DNA of 10,042 nucleotides, taken from NCBI GenBank assembly GCA_028684405.1, contig JAQUGA010000084.1, forward strand, positions 1 to 10,042. The letters run 5' to 3'. Below are positions 1 through 7,027 of this stretch, in pieces. Numbering within the stretch: the stretch's first letter is position 1; each line of letters begins with the position of its first letter. Made by a program: the position numbers and the translations under genes. This DNA is from Bacteroidales bacterium (GTDB taxonomy: Bacteria > Bacteroidota > Bacteroidia > Bacteroidales > WCHB1-69). The notes beneath the pieces are model-generated. The model worked only from the letters and a program-made list of their open reading frames with translations. It was not told the origin of the DNA and made no database searches.

Positions 1-32
1 TATTCATCCAAAATAAAATTGGGTATTGGACT

Positions 33-203
33 TCAAAAAACAGAGCCTTCTAACAAGCTCTTTATATAATCTAACACCTCTGTCGCATCAAAACTCAAAT
101 GAATTGCAAATCCATTATTGTCATTTGACTCGGAAAATTTATTGCGAAAATTAATAAAAGAGAATAAAACCAGTAAAATATTTGCAATAATTATCCGTTT
201 AAA
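33..203 (-). pseudogene. Possible decayed gene start, signal-anchor-like N-terminus
   Basis: Read on the minus strand from 203 to 33, this stretch is open for 56 codons between an in-frame TAA (204-206) and a TGA (33-35), but it has no ATG. The peptide begins FKRIIIANILLVLF, a basic-then-hydrophobic pattern like a signal peptide or anchor. It continues through a polar stretch and AIHLSFDATEVLDYIKSLL, which reads like real soluble protein. After the TGA the same frame stays open to the window edge. The TGA directly follows a run of six T, where a frameshift would be easy. This looks like a gene that has lost its start and gained a stop, but a chance open frame in AT-rich DNA is a real alternative. 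I do not recognise the family. Confidence 0.22.
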
Positions 204-227
204 TTAGAACTTTAATACCTAAAAAAA

Positions 228-641
228 ATGAAGGCAAAAATGATAAAAACAATATTACCAAGCTTATTGGGAATATTGGCTGTTTTGGTAATTTTAGGAG
301 CATTTAATCTGATTGCCCACAATGGAGATGCTTTTGACACTTCAAACCTTGATTTTTTCTCCTATTTTGTGCCAATAACAATAATTATTGCATTGATTAT
401 TCAGTTCTTCATTACACTTCCGTTGTGGGAAAAACTTAAGCTACAGAAAAAAGTTTGCGGACTAAGCTGTTTTCAATTTTCAACTGTTCTTTGCGTACTT
501 TTTGGAATCGTTTTCGGACTGGTATTTTGGGAAACAAGTCTTGGATTCGTTGAATTGGCGAAGGTTTCAAGCACTGGATTCATCGCTTTTGCGGTATATT
601 GGTTTGTAAACTTATGGACAATTAAAAAATTAGACAAGTAA
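228..641 (+). CDS. Small four-helix membrane protein, function unknown
   Basis: This encodes 137 residues with four clear hydrophobic segments at about 8-30, 45-67, 82-103 and 112-131, separated by short polar loops. The last ten residues are lysine-rich (TIKKLDK end), so both termini could lie in the cytoplasm. It is an inner-membrane protein with no catalytic motif I can see, and I do not recognise the family. Two cysteines (77 and 81) lie just before the third helix. The ATG at 228 follows an A-rich tract; a second ATG at 240 is possible. A near-match to the Bacteroidota -7 box (AATATTTG, one mismatch) lies at 177-184, about 40 bases upstream. It is the only complete gene on the plus strand here and converges on the sulfurtransferase gene, so it is probably a single-gene unit. 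Confidence 0.7.
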   Translation: MKAKMIKTILPSLLGILAVLVILGAFNLIAHNGDAFDTSNLDFFSYFVPITIIIALIIQFFITLPLWEKLKLQKKVCGLSCFQFSTVLCVLFGIVFGLVFWETSLGFVELAKVSSTGFIAFAVYWFVNLWTIKKLDK

Positions 642-672
642 AATCCTAACAAAGTAAAAACCAACAAACATC

Positions 673-750
673 AGCAATGTGTTGAAATTCGTAATTTATA
701 GTTCAATTTTATAAATCTGCTTTGCGATGACTTTAAAACAACACTTGGCT
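673..750. repeat. Imperfect long-range inverted repeat in the gap
   Basis: The arms AGCAATGTGTTG (673-684) and CAACACTTGGCT (739-750) are reverse complements at 10 of 12 positions, with a 54-base spacer. The right arm runs into a small palindrome, GCTAACTAGC (748-757). I see no gene in the surrounding 642-818 stretch. The layout recalls the imperfect stem of an integron cassette recombination site, but the conserved outer core sites are not convincing. It could also be ordinary non-coding DNA. Confidence 0.3.
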
Positions 751-818
751 AACTAGCAAAAAGCGTATTTCCAAAACCAGTAAAGAGTATCTTTTTTTTC
801 ACGAAGATTCAAATACAC

Positions 819-860
819 AAAATGGTTTCCGACTTCAAAAAAGAGATCGGGAACCATTTT
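819..860 (-). terminator. Bidirectional hairpin terminator between convergent genes
   Basis: The arms AAAATGGTTTCCGA (819-832) and TCGGGAACCATTTT (847-860) pair over 14 positions with one G-U or A-C type mismatch and a 14-base loop. Because the arms begin with A4 and end with T4, the hairpin has a terminal U-tract in either direction. It starts 40 bases past the stop of the minus-strand sulfurtransferase gene and about 178 bases past the stop of the plus-strand membrane protein gene. It probably ends the minus-strand operon and may also stop transcription from the left. Confidence 0.75.
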
Positions 861-899
861 AAAATTCAAATTTTATTTCTAAAAAAACAATAGTAGGGA

Positions 900-3368
900 T
901 TAGATAAACAGGTTAACATTTGCTTGCTCTGCTCTCTCCAAATATGCTGCAACTCCGCCGTAGGTGACATTGTCAATTAATTCTTCTTTTTGAACGCCCA
1001 TAACATCCATCGACATGGTGCAAGCGATAAATTCTACTCCATTTTCGTGTGCTTGTTGGATTAGTGATTCCAAAGTTGAAATATTTTTATTTTTCATCAC
1101 CCCACGAATCATTTTCGCACCCATTCCAAACATATTCATTTTAGAAAGGCTTAGTTTTTTGCTGTTTTTGGGCATCATCATTCCAAACATTGTCCCCATA
1201 AAATCTTTTTTTACTTTTGGTGGATTTTGTTTTTTAATTACATTTAAACCCCAGAAAGTAAAGAAGATCGAAACTTTTTGTCCCATTGAAACAGCCCCAT
1301 TGGCAATAATAAACGAAGCGATTGCTTTGTCTAAATCATCACTAAAAACAATCAACGTTTTTCCCTTTGCAGTAGGAATAACTTTATTATCTTGCACTAC
1401 AACTGTAGTTTTTTTCTGAATTAAAGCAGTAATAACACCACTCTCTTCCTTCACTTCGTGCAAAATATTTCCAGTTAAATTTGTCCACGCAACCACGTCT
1501 ACCGAAAATGCTGGATCGGTGGCTTTAATTTCGACAAACTGATTTTCAGATAAATCTTCAAATACTTTTTTCATTTTCAAAATCGGACCAGGACATTGCA
1601 AACCACATGCATCTACACTCAGTTTTTGCATAATCTCAACCGGTTTAAAACTTGCCGTTTGATATATCTGATTATCTATGCCAATAACATCATTTTCATA
1701 AATATCTTCAAATCCTTTTGTCTGAACTGCAAATTCATATGTTTTATAACCCCCATTCAAATTATATACTTCTTTATATCCGCTTTGCATTAATATTCTT
1801 GCAGCAACATATCCCCTAAGTCCTACGCCACAATAAACAAATATTTTTTTATCAGTTGGGATTTCAGACATACGACTTCTAATTTCATCCATTGGAATAT
1901 TAACTGCCCCTTGAATTGATCCCAATTCAAATTCATCCGCACTACGAACATCAATCATCATTGAGGTAGAAAAATCAAGATTCTTAACATCACGCCAAGA
2001 AAAAGTATTGGCGGTTTTATTTAAAATGTTTTCAGCCGTAAAACCAGCAATATTTACCGGGTCTTTGGCAGATGAGTAGGGAGGTGCATATGCATGTTCA
2101 ATTTCGGTTAAATCATAAATCGTTCCATTGAGTTTGATAATGCTTGCAAGCAGATCAATTCGTTTATCAACTCCAACGTAACCAACTATTTGAGCACCAA
2201 AAAGGCGTCCATCATCGGGAGAAAAAACAATCTTAATCGTCATTGGAATGGCTCCAGGGTAGTAACCAGCGTGTGAGCCCGTATGAATGGTAGAAGACAA
2301 ATAGGGAATGTTTTCTTGTCGTAAAACACGTCCCGAAACACCAGTAGAAGCTACCGTAATGTCAAAAACCTTAGCAATAGCCGTGTTAATAGAACCTTTA
2401 TAAACCAATTTATTTCCATTTACAATATTTCCAGCACATATTCGTCCTTGTTTATTGGCAGGACCTGCCAAATATGTAATTTGTTTTTTCTTGATAATTG
2501 GATTTTCAAATTCAATTGCATCACCCACCGCATAAATGTCAGGATTTGAAGTTTGCAAATGTTGATTGACCACAATACCACCGGTCTTTCCAATTTCTAA
2601 ACCTGCATCTCTGGCCAATTTGCTATCTGCACGAACACCAATCGATAAAATAATAATATCTGCCGTTAACTTGCGACCACTGTTTAAATTTACGTCAATA
2701 GAAGTTCCGTTTTTAGAAAAAGAACGAACTCCATCTTTTAAGAAAAAAGCAACTTTTTTGGTTTTCAAATGCTGATGAACAATAGAGGCCATCGAATAAT
2801 CTAAAGGAGTCATAACTTGCTCGGCCATCTCAACAATAGAAACATTGATTCCGATTTTATGAAGATTTTCCGCCATCTCTAAACCAATAAAACCAGCACC
2901 AACAACAATGGCATTTTTAGGTTTATAATCATCAATAAAAGTTTTAATTTTATCGGTATCCGAAACATTGCGAATGGTAAAAACTCCTTCCGAATCGATG
3001 CCTGGCAAATTGGGTCGAACAGGCTCTGCACCGGGGGATAAAACTAATTTATCGTAGTGCTCTTCATATACTTCGCCTGTTTTTAAATTTTTCACTTTAA
3101 CGCTGTTCACTTCTGGCATAATAGAAACAACTTCCGTCATGACACGAACATCAACGTTAAAACTAGCAGAAAACATTTCAGGAGTTTGAACAAATAAATT
3201 ATCTCGTTCGGCAATGGTTCCTCCAATATAATATGGTAAACCACAGTTGGCATATGAAATATATGCCCCTCTTTCAATCATGATAATCTCCGCTTTTTCA
3301 TCTATTCTTCTTAAACGTGCAGCTGTTGTTGCACCTCCAGCAACGCCGCCAATAATGATAACTTTCAT
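900..3368 (-). CDS. CoA-disulfide reductase/rhodanese/TusA/DsrE-like fusion
   Basis: This 822-residue cytoplasmic flavoprotein carries four sulfur-handling modules. Residues 1-445 are a pyridine-nucleotide disulfide oxidoreductase of the CoA-disulfide/polysulfide reductase type: FAD motif GGVAGG (7-12), single redox cysteine in YANCGLPYYIGG (Cys42), NAD(P) motif GAGFIG (157-162) and second FAD motif YAVGDA (279-284). Residues 455-550 are a rhodanese domain with the DVRSADEF motif and active loop CGVGLR (Cys513). Residues 580-652 are TusA-like with ACGLQCPGP (Cys588, Cys592). Residues 668-822 resemble the DsrE/DsrF-like YrkE family, with a methionine-rich stretch (724-758) and ACTMSMDVMG (Cys783). 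The family reduces CoA-disulfide, CoA-persulfide or polysulfide with NAD(P)H; the fused modules would pass sulfane sulfur between cysteines. The exact substrate is inferred. The gene starts 11 bases after the MarR gene and is surely co-transcribed with it. All key residues are intact. Confidence 0.93.
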   Translation of the reverse strand: MKVIIIGGVAGGATTAARLRRIDEKAEIIMIERGAYISYANCGLPYYIGGTIAERDNLFVQTPEMFSASFNVDVRVMTEVVSIMPEVNSVKVKNLKTGEVYEEHYDKLVLSPGAEPVRPNLPGIDSEGVFTIRNVSDTDKIKTFIDDYKPKNAIVVGAGFIGLEMAENLHKIGINVSIVEMAEQVMTPLDYSMASIVHQHLKTKKVAFFLKDGVRSFSKNGTSIDVNLNSGRKLTADIIILSIGVRADSKLARDAGLEIGKTGGIVVNQHLQTSNPDIYAVGDAIEFENPIIKKKQITYLAGPANKQGRICAGNIVNGNKLVYKGSINTAIAKVFDITVASTGVSGRVLRQENIPYLSSTIHTGSHAGYYPGAIPMTIKIVFSPDDGRLFGAQIVGYVGVDKRIDLLASIIKLNGTIYDLTEIEHAYAPPYSSAKDPVNIAGFTAENILNKTANTFSWRDVKNLDFSTSMMIDVRSADEFELGSIQGAVNIPMDEIRSRMSEIPTDKKIFVYCGVGLRGYVAARILMQSGYKEVYNLNGGYKTYEFAVQTKGFEDIYENDVIGIDNQIYQTASFKPVEIMQKLSVDACGLQCPGPILKMKKVFEDLSENQFVEIKATDPAFSVDVVAWTNLTGNILHEVKEESGVITALIQKKTTVVVQDNKVIPTAKGKTLIVFSDDLDKAIASFIIANGAVSMGQKVSIFFTFWGLNVIKKQNPPKVKKDFMGTMFGMMMPKNSKKLSLSKMNMFGMGAKMIRGVMKNKNISTLESLIQQAHENGVEFIACTMSMDVMGVQKEELIDNVTYGGVAAYLERAEQANVNLFI

Positions 3369-3379
3369 TTTTTTTATTT

Positions 3380-3715
3380 TTAAATGGACAAATCTAAATT
3401 AATATCTAGAGAAGTAATTTGTTGATGTTTATCTAAGCCAATCGATGTTAAAATAAACATCATCTTTCGCTTATCAATTACATCAACACTTCGTTTTACT
3501 ATCTGTTTTTTTTCTAATGCGCTCAAAACCCGCGAAGTTCGAGTAACTGAAACACCTGTATCGCTAGAAAGTTCACCCGATGATTTTATAGAATCCGACA
3601 AACTACAAATGATCATTGCTTCATTCAAGGTGACTCCTATATTCTTATTTAAGTCCTGATCAAATTGTTGAATCTTCTTAAATACCGACTTAATTTTACA
3701 TAAACATTCCATCAT
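3380..3715 (-). CDS. Short MarR-family transcriptional regulator
   Basis: This encodes 111 residues with a winged helix-turn-helix. The segment VTLNEAMIICSL (28-39) is typical of the helix before the DNA-binding domain, GELSSDTGVSVTRTSRVLSALEKK (47-70) covers the helix-turn-helix with its recognition helix, and VKRSVDVIDKRKMMFILT (73-90) is the wing. It is shorter than typical MarR proteins of about 140-150 residues; the C-terminal dimer helices are nearly missing. Cysteines lie at 4, 6 and 37, with the first two forming Cys-x-Cys. The frame is open up to a TTG at 3736, but a perfect -7 box at 3750-3757 would leave almost no leader there. I therefore choose the ATG at 3715; the ATG at 3712 is equally possible. 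It lies 11 bases upstream of the sulfurtransferase fusion and probably controls that gene and itself. The ligand is unknown. Confidence 0.85.
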   Translation of the reverse strand: MMECLCKIKSVFKKIQQFDQDLNKNIGVTLNEAMIICSLSDSIKSSGELSSDTGVSVTRTSRVLSALEKKQIVKRSVDVIDKRKMMFILTSIGLDKHQQITSLDINLDLSI

Positions 3716-3736
3716 TATATTATTTTCAGTTAGCAA

Positions 3737-3798
3737 TTATTTCACGATGCAAATATATAAAAATAAATATATCCATATGTTAAAATAACGTGAAAAAA
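3737..3798. promoter_or_regulatory. Inverted repeat flanking the MarR promoter, candidate operator
   Basis: The arms TTATTTCACG (3737-3746) and CGTGAAAAAA (3789-3798) are reverse complements at 9 of 10 positions and bracket the -7 box of the MarR operon. Between them, 3753-3772 is a loose AT-rich palindrome overlapping that box. MarR proteins commonly repress their own operon from palindromes over the promoter, so this is a reasonable autoregulation site. AT-rich DNA produces such matches by chance, and no binding has been shown. Confidence 0.35.
3750..3757 (-). promoter_or_regulatory. -7 promoter box of the MarR-sulfurtransferase operon
   Basis: On the minus strand this reads TATATTTG, a perfect match to the Bacteroidota consensus TAnnTTTG. 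Transcription would start a few bases downstream, giving a leader of roughly 28 bases to the ATG at 3715. No TTG or TTTG -33 element is visible at normal spacing; the upstream DNA is very AT-rich. Confidence 0.65.
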
Positions 3799-3843
3799 AT
3801 AAAGAAAAAATTTGGAATCATTAAGCCCGTGCTGGGGCTAAAT

Positions 3844-3876
3844 CAAAAAAGAGTCAAGTTTTATTAACTTGACTCT
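3844..3876 (-). terminator. Intrinsic terminator of lepA
   Basis: On the minus strand an 11-base perfect stem (AGAGTCAAGTT paired with AACTTGACTCT) with a 5-base loop is followed by six T. It lies 24 bases after the lepA stop codon. This is a textbook intrinsic terminator and separates lepA from the MarR operon downstream. Confidence 0.88.
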
Positions 3877-3899
3877 ATTATATTTAAGTAACAGAATGT

Positions 3900-5687
3900 T
3901 TAATCCAATTTCAAAACGGCAAGGAAGGCTGTTTGTGGCACTTCAACATTTCCAATTTGGCGCATGCGTTTTTTCCCTTTTTTCTGTTTTTCCAAAAGTT
4001 TACGTTTACGGGAAATATCACCACCATAACATTTGGCAGTAACATCCTTTCGAACCGCTTTTACCGTTTCGCGTGCAATAATTTTAGCTCCAATAGCAGC
4101 TTGAATAGCAATATCAAACTGCTGTCTTGGTATTAATTCTTTTAATTTTTCGCAGACTTTCCGACCAAAAGTATGAGAATGATCCACGTGGATTAATGCA
4201 GAAAGTGCATCTACAGGCTCACCGTTGAGAAGAATGTCTAGCTTTATTAATGTAGCAGGTCGATAATCAGTTAAATGATAGTCAAAAGAAGCATATCCTT
4301 TTGAAACACTTTTCAGTTTATCATAAAAGTCGAAAACAATTTCGCTCAAAGGCATATCAAACGTCAATTCAATCCGATTGCTGGATAAATAAACCTGATT
4401 TTTAAGAATTCCTCGTTTATCCAAGCATAGTTTCATAACACCACCAAGATAATCGGTTTTGGTTATAACTTGCGCATGAATGTAAGGTTCTTCCATATGA
4501 TCAATTATATTGTGCGAAGGCATTCCCGAAGGATTATGGACTTCTATAATTTCACCTTTTGTGCTATGAATTTTAAAAGAGACGTTGGGAACCGTTGTTA
4601 TCACATCCATATCAAACTCTCTGTCCAGTCGTTCTTGAACGATTTCCATATGAAGCAATCCCAAGAAACCGCAACGGAAACCAAATCCTAAGGCTGCAGA
4701 AGATTCGGGTTCAAAAGTTAAAGAAGCATCATTGAGTTGCAATTTCTCTAAGGAAGTACGTAAATCTTCATATTCATCGGCATCCACAGGATAAACTCCA
4801 GCAAAAACCATAGGCTTAACATTCTGAAAACCAGCAATATGTTCTTGGGTAGGATTTAGAACCGTGGTAATGGTATCTCCTACTTTTACCTCTTTCGATG
4901 TTTTAATTCCTGAAATTATATATCCAACGTCACCAGCTCTCAGCTCATTGCGAGGCTCCATTGTTAATCTAAGGATTCCAATTTCATCTGCATGATACTC
5001 TTTTCCGGTAGCGATAAACTTAACATGTTCGCCTTTTCGGATTTTGCCATTTACAATTTTGAAGTACGCAATAATTCCTCGATAGGAGTTAAAAACAGAG
5101 TCAAAAATCAGAGCTTGAAGGGGTTCATCTACATTTCCAACGGGGTGTGGAACACGTTTAATAATTGCTTCCAAAATTTCGGGAACACCTAGGCCTGTTT
5201 TACCGCTGGCTTCAATAATGTCTTCACGCTTGCAACCAATCAATTCCACAATTTGATCTTTCACCTCTTCGGGCATGGCACTTTCCATATCCATTTTATT
5301 GAGCACAGGAATGATTTCTAAATCATTTTCGATGGCTAAATATAAATTTGAAATTGTTTGAGCCTGAATCCCTTGCGTAGCATCTACAATCAAAAGGGCT
5401 CCTTCGCAAGCAGCAATTGAGCGAGAAACTTCATAAGAAAAATCAACGTGTCCAGGAGTATCAATCAAATTAAACACATATGTTTCTCCTTCAAATTCAT
5501 AATCCATTTGAATGGCATGACTTTTAATGGTTATTCCACGCTCGCGCTCTAAATCCATGCTATCTAGGACTTGCGACATTTTTTCTTTTTCCAACAAAGT
5601 ATTAGTTGAATCTAAAAGCCTATCAGCCAATGTACTTTTACCGTGGTCAATATGAGCGATTATGCAGAAATTTCGTATATTTTTCAT
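3900..5687 (-). CDS. lepA: Elongation factor 4 (LepA) translational GTPase
   Basis: This 595-residue protein is full length for LepA/EF4, a ribosome-associated GTPase that binds the 70S ribosome and is linked to back-translocation, stalled elongation and 30S assembly. The G domain shows AHIDHGKS (P-loop, 11-18), RGITI (50-54), DTPGH (76-80) and NKMD (130-133). A beta-barrel domain follows at about 185-290, then EF-G-like domains with GFRCGFLGLLHMEI. The LepA-specific C-terminal domain ends in YGGDISRKRKLLEKQKKGKK and VPQTAFLAVLK, which distinguishes it from EF-G and BipA. The frame extends upstream to a TTG at 5714, but homologous proteins begin MKNIRNFCIIAHIDHGKST, so the ATG at 5687 is the start. 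It is flanked by its own promoter box and terminator, so it appears monocistronic, unlike the lepA-lepB arrangement of proteobacteria. Confidence 0.98.
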   Translation of the reverse strand: MKNIRNFCIIAHIDHGKSTLADRLLDSTNTLLEKEKMSQVLDSMDLERERGITIKSHAIQMDYEFEGETYVFNLIDTPGHVDFSYEVSRSIAACEGALLIVDATQGIQAQTISNLYLAIENDLEIIPVLNKMDMESAMPEEVKDQIVELIGCKREDIIEASGKTGLGVPEILEAIIKRVPHPVGNVDEPLQALIFDSVFNSYRGIIAYFKIVNGKIRKGEHVKFIATGKEYHADEIGILRLTMEPRNELRAGDVGYIISGIKTSKEVKVGDTITTVLNPTQEHIAGFQNVKPMVFAGVYPVDADEYEDLRTSLEKLQLNDASLTFEPESSAALGFGFRCGFLGLLHMEIVQERLDREFDMDVITTVPNVSFKIHSTKGEIIEVHNPSGMPSHNIIDHMEEPYIHAQVITKTDYLGGVMKLCLDKRGILKNQVYLSSNRIELTFDMPLSEIVFDFYDKLKSVSKGYASFDYHLTDYRPATLIKLDILLNGEPVDALSALIHVDHSHTFGRKVCEKLKELIPRQQFDIAIQAAIGAKIIARETVKAVRKDVTAKCYGGDISRKRKLLEKQKKGKKRMRQIGNVEVPQTAFLAVLKLD

Positions 5688-5693
5688 AGTTTG

Positions 5694-5701
5694 CAAAAGT
5701 A
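5694..5701 (-). promoter_or_regulatory. lepA: -7 promoter box of lepA
   Basis: The minus strand reads TACTTTTG, a perfect TAnnTTTG match that ends only six bases before the lepA ATG at 5687. A TTTG lies 15 bases further upstream, which is close for a -33 element. If used, the transcript would be leaderless or nearly so. The box also argues against the longer TTG start at 5714, which would lie upstream of it. Confidence 0.45.
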
Positions 5702-5777
5702 ATAAATTTTGCAATTCAAAAAAGGTCTTAAAATAAAAAAATGATTAAAAAATGCATTTATGAATTCAATCAAAGAG

Positions 5778-5791
5778 GCTTTTGCAAAAGC
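5778..5791. repeat. Perfect 14-base palindrome downstream of the dehydrogenase
   Basis: GCTTTTGCAAAAGC is a perfect palindrome about 30 bases past the dehydrogenase stop and 90 bases upstream of lepA. It could be a weak hairpin terminator (5-base stem, 4-base loop) for the dehydrogenase, although no T-run follows on the minus strand. It could also be a protein-binding site near lepA. Nothing else is visible in this 132-base gap apart from the lepA promoter box. Confidence 0.35.
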
Positions 5792-5819
5792 GACAACAAT
5801 ACAATTCTATTAAAAAAAA

Positions 5820-6932
5820 CTAAAGATAAGCCTTTACTAAGCTTTCATCCAGCTGATTATCAACACAAAGCGCATGAAATTCTTTCAGAAGTTCCGAATT
5901 AAAAGGCACTCCTTTGTTAATTCGTTCAGTCATTTTAATATATTCCTTTTCGCCGGGAGTAAAAATCTGATTATGACCGGGTGCTTTTTTCGAAGCTCTT
6001 ATTTCGCGTAAAATATCTCCTGTAATTTTTTTAAATTCATCTACATCATTAAAGGCATCAACGTCAATTGCAATAAAAAAATGTCCCAAAGGATACGGAA
6101 CTTTTTTTCCGTCTTTAAAGCCCAACAACATTTTCATAAAAGCGCCACTTTGAAGAGCTGCCGATAAAATTTCCACCACCAAGGCGTAGCCATATCCTTT
6201 GTAACCTCCTGTTTCCTCGCCAATACCGCCAAGTGGAGTTAACGCGGCTTTTCCTTTAATTAAATCATCTAAAATTTCCACCGAGTCAGTTTTAGTTTTT
6301 CCTTGCTCATCAATTACCCAGCCTTGAGGTACGTCTTTTTTTTCACGTGCATAAATTTCAATTTTTCCACGTTGAGTGACCGAAGTCGCACAATCGAGCA
6401 AAAATGGAAAATCCTCATCGGTGGGAATTCCAAAAGTCAACGGATTTGTCCCCATCATATTTTCAACGCCAAAAGTAGGTGCTATAGAAGGACGAGCGTT
6501 GGTTCCCGTAATTCCTATCATATTTTCTTGGGTGGCCATCAAGCTGTAATAACCAGCAATTCCATAATGTGTCGAATTTCGCACAGCAACCATTCCCAAT
6601 CCATATATCTTAGCTTTGTCGATGGCTTTTTGCATGGCTAATTTCGCAATCACATGCCCCATCCCATTATTGCCATCAATAACCGCCGTTGCAGCCTTGT
6701 CCTTTATCACGTCAATCTTGGTTATGGGATTCAAAACACCTTCCTTAATTCTATCCAAATAAATGGCTTTTAGGCGATTAACGCCATGAGAATCGATTCC
6801 TAACTGATCTGCTTTAATAAGCACATCCGAAACAATTTTTGCATCATTTTGGGGCACTCCAAACTTAATCAACAATTGCATCATGGTTTTTTCAATGATA
6901 TCAAACGGAATCCATTTTATCTCTTTACTCAT
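5820..6932 (-). CDS. Ldh_2-family malate/L-lactate-type dehydrogenase
   Basis: This encodes 370 residues of the NAD(P)-dependent Ldh_2 (YlmH/AllD/MdhB-like) family, whose fold is unrelated to classical lactate and malate dehydrogenases. Family members oxidise 2-hydroxyacids such as malate, L-lactate, ureidoglycolate or sulfolactate. Family motifs are present in order: DSHGVNRL (47-54), NSTHYGIAGYY (119-129, with the conserved His122), TGTNARPSIAPTFG (142-155), GTNPLTFGIP (161-170), CATSV (181-185) and the glycine-rich GGYKGYGYALVVEILSAAL (242-260). The length fits the family. The ATG at 6932 begins MSKEIKWIPF with a short A/T-rich leader and no strong ribosome site. Substrate cannot be read from the sequence, and neighbours do not decide it. 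It has its own promoter box, a leader hairpin and an upstream palindrome, so separate regulation is likely. Confidence 0.92.
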   Translation of the reverse strand: MSKEIKWIPFDIIEKTMMQLLIKFGVPQNDAKIVSDVLIKADQLGIDSHGVNRLKAIYLDRIKEGVLNPITKIDVIKDKAATAVIDGNNGMGHVIAKLAMQKAIDKAKIYGLGMVAVRNSTHYGIAGYYSLMATQENMIGITGTNARPSIAPTFGVENMMGTNPLTFGIPTDEDFPFLLDCATSVTQRGKIEIYAREKKDVPQGWVIDEQGKTKTDSVEILDDLIKGKAALTPLGGIGEETGGYKGYGYALVVEILSAALQSGAFMKMLLGFKDGKKVPYPLGHFFIAIDVDAFNDVDEFKKITGDILREIRASKKAPGHNQIFTPGEKEYIKMTERINKGVPFNSELLKEFHALCVDNQLDESLVKAYL

Positions 6933-6950
6933 ATTTTTTTATTTCATTAA

Positions 6951-6990
6951 ATAAATTGCTGTAAAAGCGTTTGCATTTGCAGCGATTTAT
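6951..6990 (-). promoter_or_regulatory. Hairpin in the dehydrogenase 5' leader
   Basis: The arms ATAAATTGCTG (6951-6961) and CAGCGATTTAT (6980-6990) pair at 10 of 11 positions around an 18-base loop. The hairpin lies between the predicted transcription start near 7000 and the ATG at 6932, ending about 18 bases before the start codon. It may affect mRNA stability or translation. It matches no riboswitch class I recognise, and no T-run follows, so it is not an attenuator of the usual kind. Confidence 0.4.
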
Positions 6991-7006
6991 GCCTATCAAT
7001 ACTCTT

Positions 7007-7014
7007 CAAATGTA
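7007..7014 (-). promoter_or_regulatory. -7 promoter box of the dehydrogenase gene
   Basis: The minus strand reads TACATTTG, a perfect TAnnTTTG match. It predicts a leader of roughly 65-70 bases that contains the hairpin at 6951-6990. No clear TTG -33 element is visible at the expected distance; an inverted repeat (7039-7059) occupies that area instead. Confidence 0.55.
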
Positions 7015-7027
7015 ATCTTATTTTCTT

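Noticed and set aside
1015..1419. Plus-strand 134-codon open frame
   Set aside because: It is the opposite strand of the intact TusA/DsrE part of the sulfurtransferase fusion.
3824..3839. Small GC-richer hairpin AGCCC...GGGCT upstream of the MarR promoter
   Set aside because: The stem is only five pairs with no T-run; the adjacent 11-pair hairpin already explains lepA termination.
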